Assembly (NCBI GenBank): GCA_947629455.1
Contig: CANRDT010000024.1
Coordinates: 1-33,235, forward strand
Source: an uncultured Ruminococcus sp.
Lineage (GTDB): Bacteria; Bacillota; Clostridia; Oscillospirales; Ruminococcaceae
Direction of reading: 5' to 3'
DNA length: 33,235 bases
In this document: positions 31,959 to 33,235 of the stretch, one piece after another
Layout: every line of letters begins with the position of its first letter
Numbering within the stretch: the first letter of the stretch is position 1
The notes under the pieces: generated by a model
Databases searched by the model: none
Told to the model about the DNA's origin: nothing
What the model saw: only the letters and a program-made list of their open reading frames with translations
Position numbers and translations under genes: made by a program

Positions 31959-32873
31959 TCATCCTTTCCTGCAAAACGGCAGCGCTTTTGTTTCTTTTGC
32001 AAATTCTCCGCTGCATATCTGCCTGTATACATTTTTAAGTCCAAGATAAATAATATTATCAAGAACAGGCTTATACATTTTTATATCGAGCGCGGTGTAA
32101 GCCTCGGCAAGTGCGCCCAGTGTAAGATCAATGCTTTGCTGCGTATTAATGCATATTCTCCGTCTGTCGCGGCGTGAAAGCTCTCTGCCGCTGTATTTCG
32201 GCGGATAGGCGCACAGCAGCGGATTGTAGCCGCCGTTTTTGTGATCTTCCTCAAGATCGTCCAGAGCGTCGCAGATGTATATAAATCGTCCCAGAAGATA
32301 ACCGAAACGCCGAAGTTTGGGGATAAGAGCCTTGTCGTCCGTAAGTCCTGCGGCTATCTCGCTCATCATCATCGCCGTAGGTTCGCAGGCAATATCGCAG
32401 GAGGAGCATTTTTCGCGTTCCGTTTTTCTTTGCAGACGCATCATTTTTTCAATGGTACGGGCAAGCTGTGGGTAACGCTCCCTTGCGTTTTTGTAGGGTT
32501 TTGCAAAAAATGGCAGCGCAGCCGCGGCAGCGAGCCTGCCTTTCGCGGACTTGTCTGCGAGATCGTCTTTCAGCTTGTGGGTAATGAGTATCACCGCCGC
32601 GTCGGCAGGATAATCAAATCCGTTTTCGCAGACGGCGCAGGGTATTTTTCTGAACGGGTGAGCGATACATCTGTGTTTTTCGCCCTTGATAGTCAGACCG
32701 CCGAGCGAAAGGTTCATAACAGCCAGAAAGGCGAAGTCATAGCTCAGTGTAAATCTCGGCACAAGACCGCTGCGTTTGCCGATCGTTCTGCAAAGACCGC
32801 AGTAAACTCCCTTATAGGTATCAAATTCGCACATTCTCAGATACGGGCGATAAGCTCTGACATAACCGAACAT
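31959..32873 (-). CDS. DUF5685-type protein with two Asp-rich motifs
   Basis: 304 residues, function unknown; I recall the family name DUF5685. Cys-rich: CEFDTYKGVYCGLC at 15-28, CAVC at 79-82, and CSSCDIAC at 156-163, which could hold zinc or an iron-sulfur cluster. Two acidic motifs stand out: DDLAD at 103-107 and ICDALDDLEED at 200-210, the latter in LLGRFIYICDALDDLEED. Their order and context resemble the DDxxD and N-x-x-x-D-x-x-x-D motifs of squalene/phytoene synthases, so a class I isoprenoid synthase-like fold is possible (inference). CAGGAG stands 5 nt before the minus-strand ATG. First gene after the promoter at 32943-32971. Confidence 0.85.
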   Translation of the reverse strand: MFGYVRAYRPYLRMCEFDTYKGVYCGLCRTIGKRSGLVPRFTLSYDFAFLAVMNLSLGGLTIKGEKHRCIAHPFRKIPCAVCENGFDYPADAAVILITHKLKDDLADKSAKGRLAAAAALPFFAKPYKNARERYPQLARTIEKMMRLQRKTEREKCSSCDIACEPTAMMMSEIAAGLTDDKALIPKLRRFGYLLGRFIYICDALDDLEEDHKNGGYNPLLCAYPPKYSGRELSRRDRRRICINTQQSIDLTLGALAEAYTALDIKMYKPVLDNIIYLGLKNVYRQICSGEFAKETKALPFCRKG

Positions 32874-32942
32874 AAATACTCCTGTGACTTTTTTCTGCGG
32901 CTTTCTTACTTTGCGCCGCTTTTAAGACAACTCTGTGATTTT

Positions 32943-32971
32943 ATTATACGATAATACGGTGAATTTGTCAA
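32943..32971 (-). promoter_or_regulatory. Consensus promoter of the minus-strand four-gene cluster
   Basis: On the minus strand, TTGACA (plus 32966-32971) and TATAAT (plus 32943-32948) are perfect with a 17-bp spacer. It points at the DUF5685-type gene; the leader is about 60 nt. Confidence 0.93.
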
Positions 32972-33103
32972 GTTTTTTACATGTTAATAACGGAAACGGA
33001 TTTTCGGAATACATATATAAATTTTTATTAAAGATGTTTTTTGATTTGGGATATAAATTAAAAGATGTTCGCCAAATGGGAATGACAGGACTTAGTCTTG
33101 ATA
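32972..33103. other. AT-rich gap without a supported gene
   Basis: No ribosome site or family match was found. aaagatgtt is present twice (near 33030 and 33061) as a direct repeat. The frame open at 32935-33132 starts inside the divergent promoter and ends in the repeat, so I do not call it. Confidence 0.5.
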
Positions 33104-33235
33104 CGGCAAGAGGTGAATACCTGCCGCCATAAATGGCGGCTGTAGCAAATGCCGCCCGTACTCAGGGGACGCCCTCTCTTACAGGTCGTCCCCTCTTTCA
33201 AAACAGTCCACCGGACTGTTTTGAAATTCACCCCT
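33104..33235 (-). repeat. Structured repeat element, copy 2 (right window edge)
   Basis: Inverted copy of the element at 1-114. Contains a perfect 14-bp hairpin at 33196-33226 (tttcaaaacagtcc, 3-nt loop, ggactgttttgaaa), a hairpin at 33164-33194 equivalent to 24-55, and the alternative pairing ggcggc (33135-33140) with gccgcc at 33123-33128 or 33151-33156. The tail motif caccTcttgccg (reverse complement at 33104-33115) matches caccTattgccg at 103-114. Confidence 0.88.

Noticed and set aside
32935-33132. 65-codon open frame near the right edge
   Set aside because: Begins inside the divergent promoter, lacks a ribosome site and its end is repeat sequence.

Overview
This 33.2 kb window looks like chromosomal DNA of a Gram-positive Clostridia member, most likely the Oscillospiraceae/Ruminococcaceae (Ruminococcus-like). 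The reasons are the clostridial gene order (infC-rpmI-rplT; topA-trmFO; plsX-rnc-smc-ftsY; yhbY-nadD-yqeK-rsfS; aroQ-M24 peptidase-efp), strong GGAGG ribosome sites, sigma-A promoters with 17-bp spacers, CCA-encoded tRNAs, and a CD1247-type protein. No phage, plasmid, insertion sequence or CRISPR array is visible. The species assignment is inference.

Layout. 1-240: hairpin-rich repeat. 254-1637: IF3/L35/L20 operon with a leader attenuator and an AUA start codon for infC. 1705-3820: rRNA methyltransferase and DprA. 3821-4137: two tandem hairpin repeats. 4138-19589: a long same-strand run: topA, trmFO, plsX, rnc, a radical SAM gene, smc, ftsY, an isochorismatase-fold protein, rdgB, yhbY, nadD, yqeK, rsfS and three unknown membrane proteins. 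Many of these genes touch or overlap. 19806-22208: leuS. 22255-24597: rpsU with a long leader, yqeG, an endonuclease IV-like gene and aroQ. 24604-26925: M24 peptidase, efp and a CD1247-type zinc-ribbon protein. 26948-27897: FMN riboswitch and the riboflavin transporter ribU. 28169-28921: alpha/beta hydrolase.

28922-33235: a structured intergenic block, three tRNAs (Gly, Arg, His) on the minus strand, then four minus-strand genes read from a strong promoter at 32943-32971: a DUF5685-type protein, a cysteine-tailed J-domain protein, a membrane protein and a VTT/TVP38 protein. The window ends in an inverted copy of the repeat that starts it, so this is probably a complete assembly contig broken at repeats.

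Most genes serve translation, ribosome assembly, tRNA and rRNA modification, chromosome maintenance and protein targeting. The less ordinary material is (i) a family of intergenic hairpin elements whose two terminal copies show compensatory stem changes and a bistable helix, (ii) a compact three-way-junction-like sequence at 29134-29214, and (iii) the four-gene minus-strand cluster, whose first protein carries two Asp-rich motifs resembling those of squalene/phytoene synthases.
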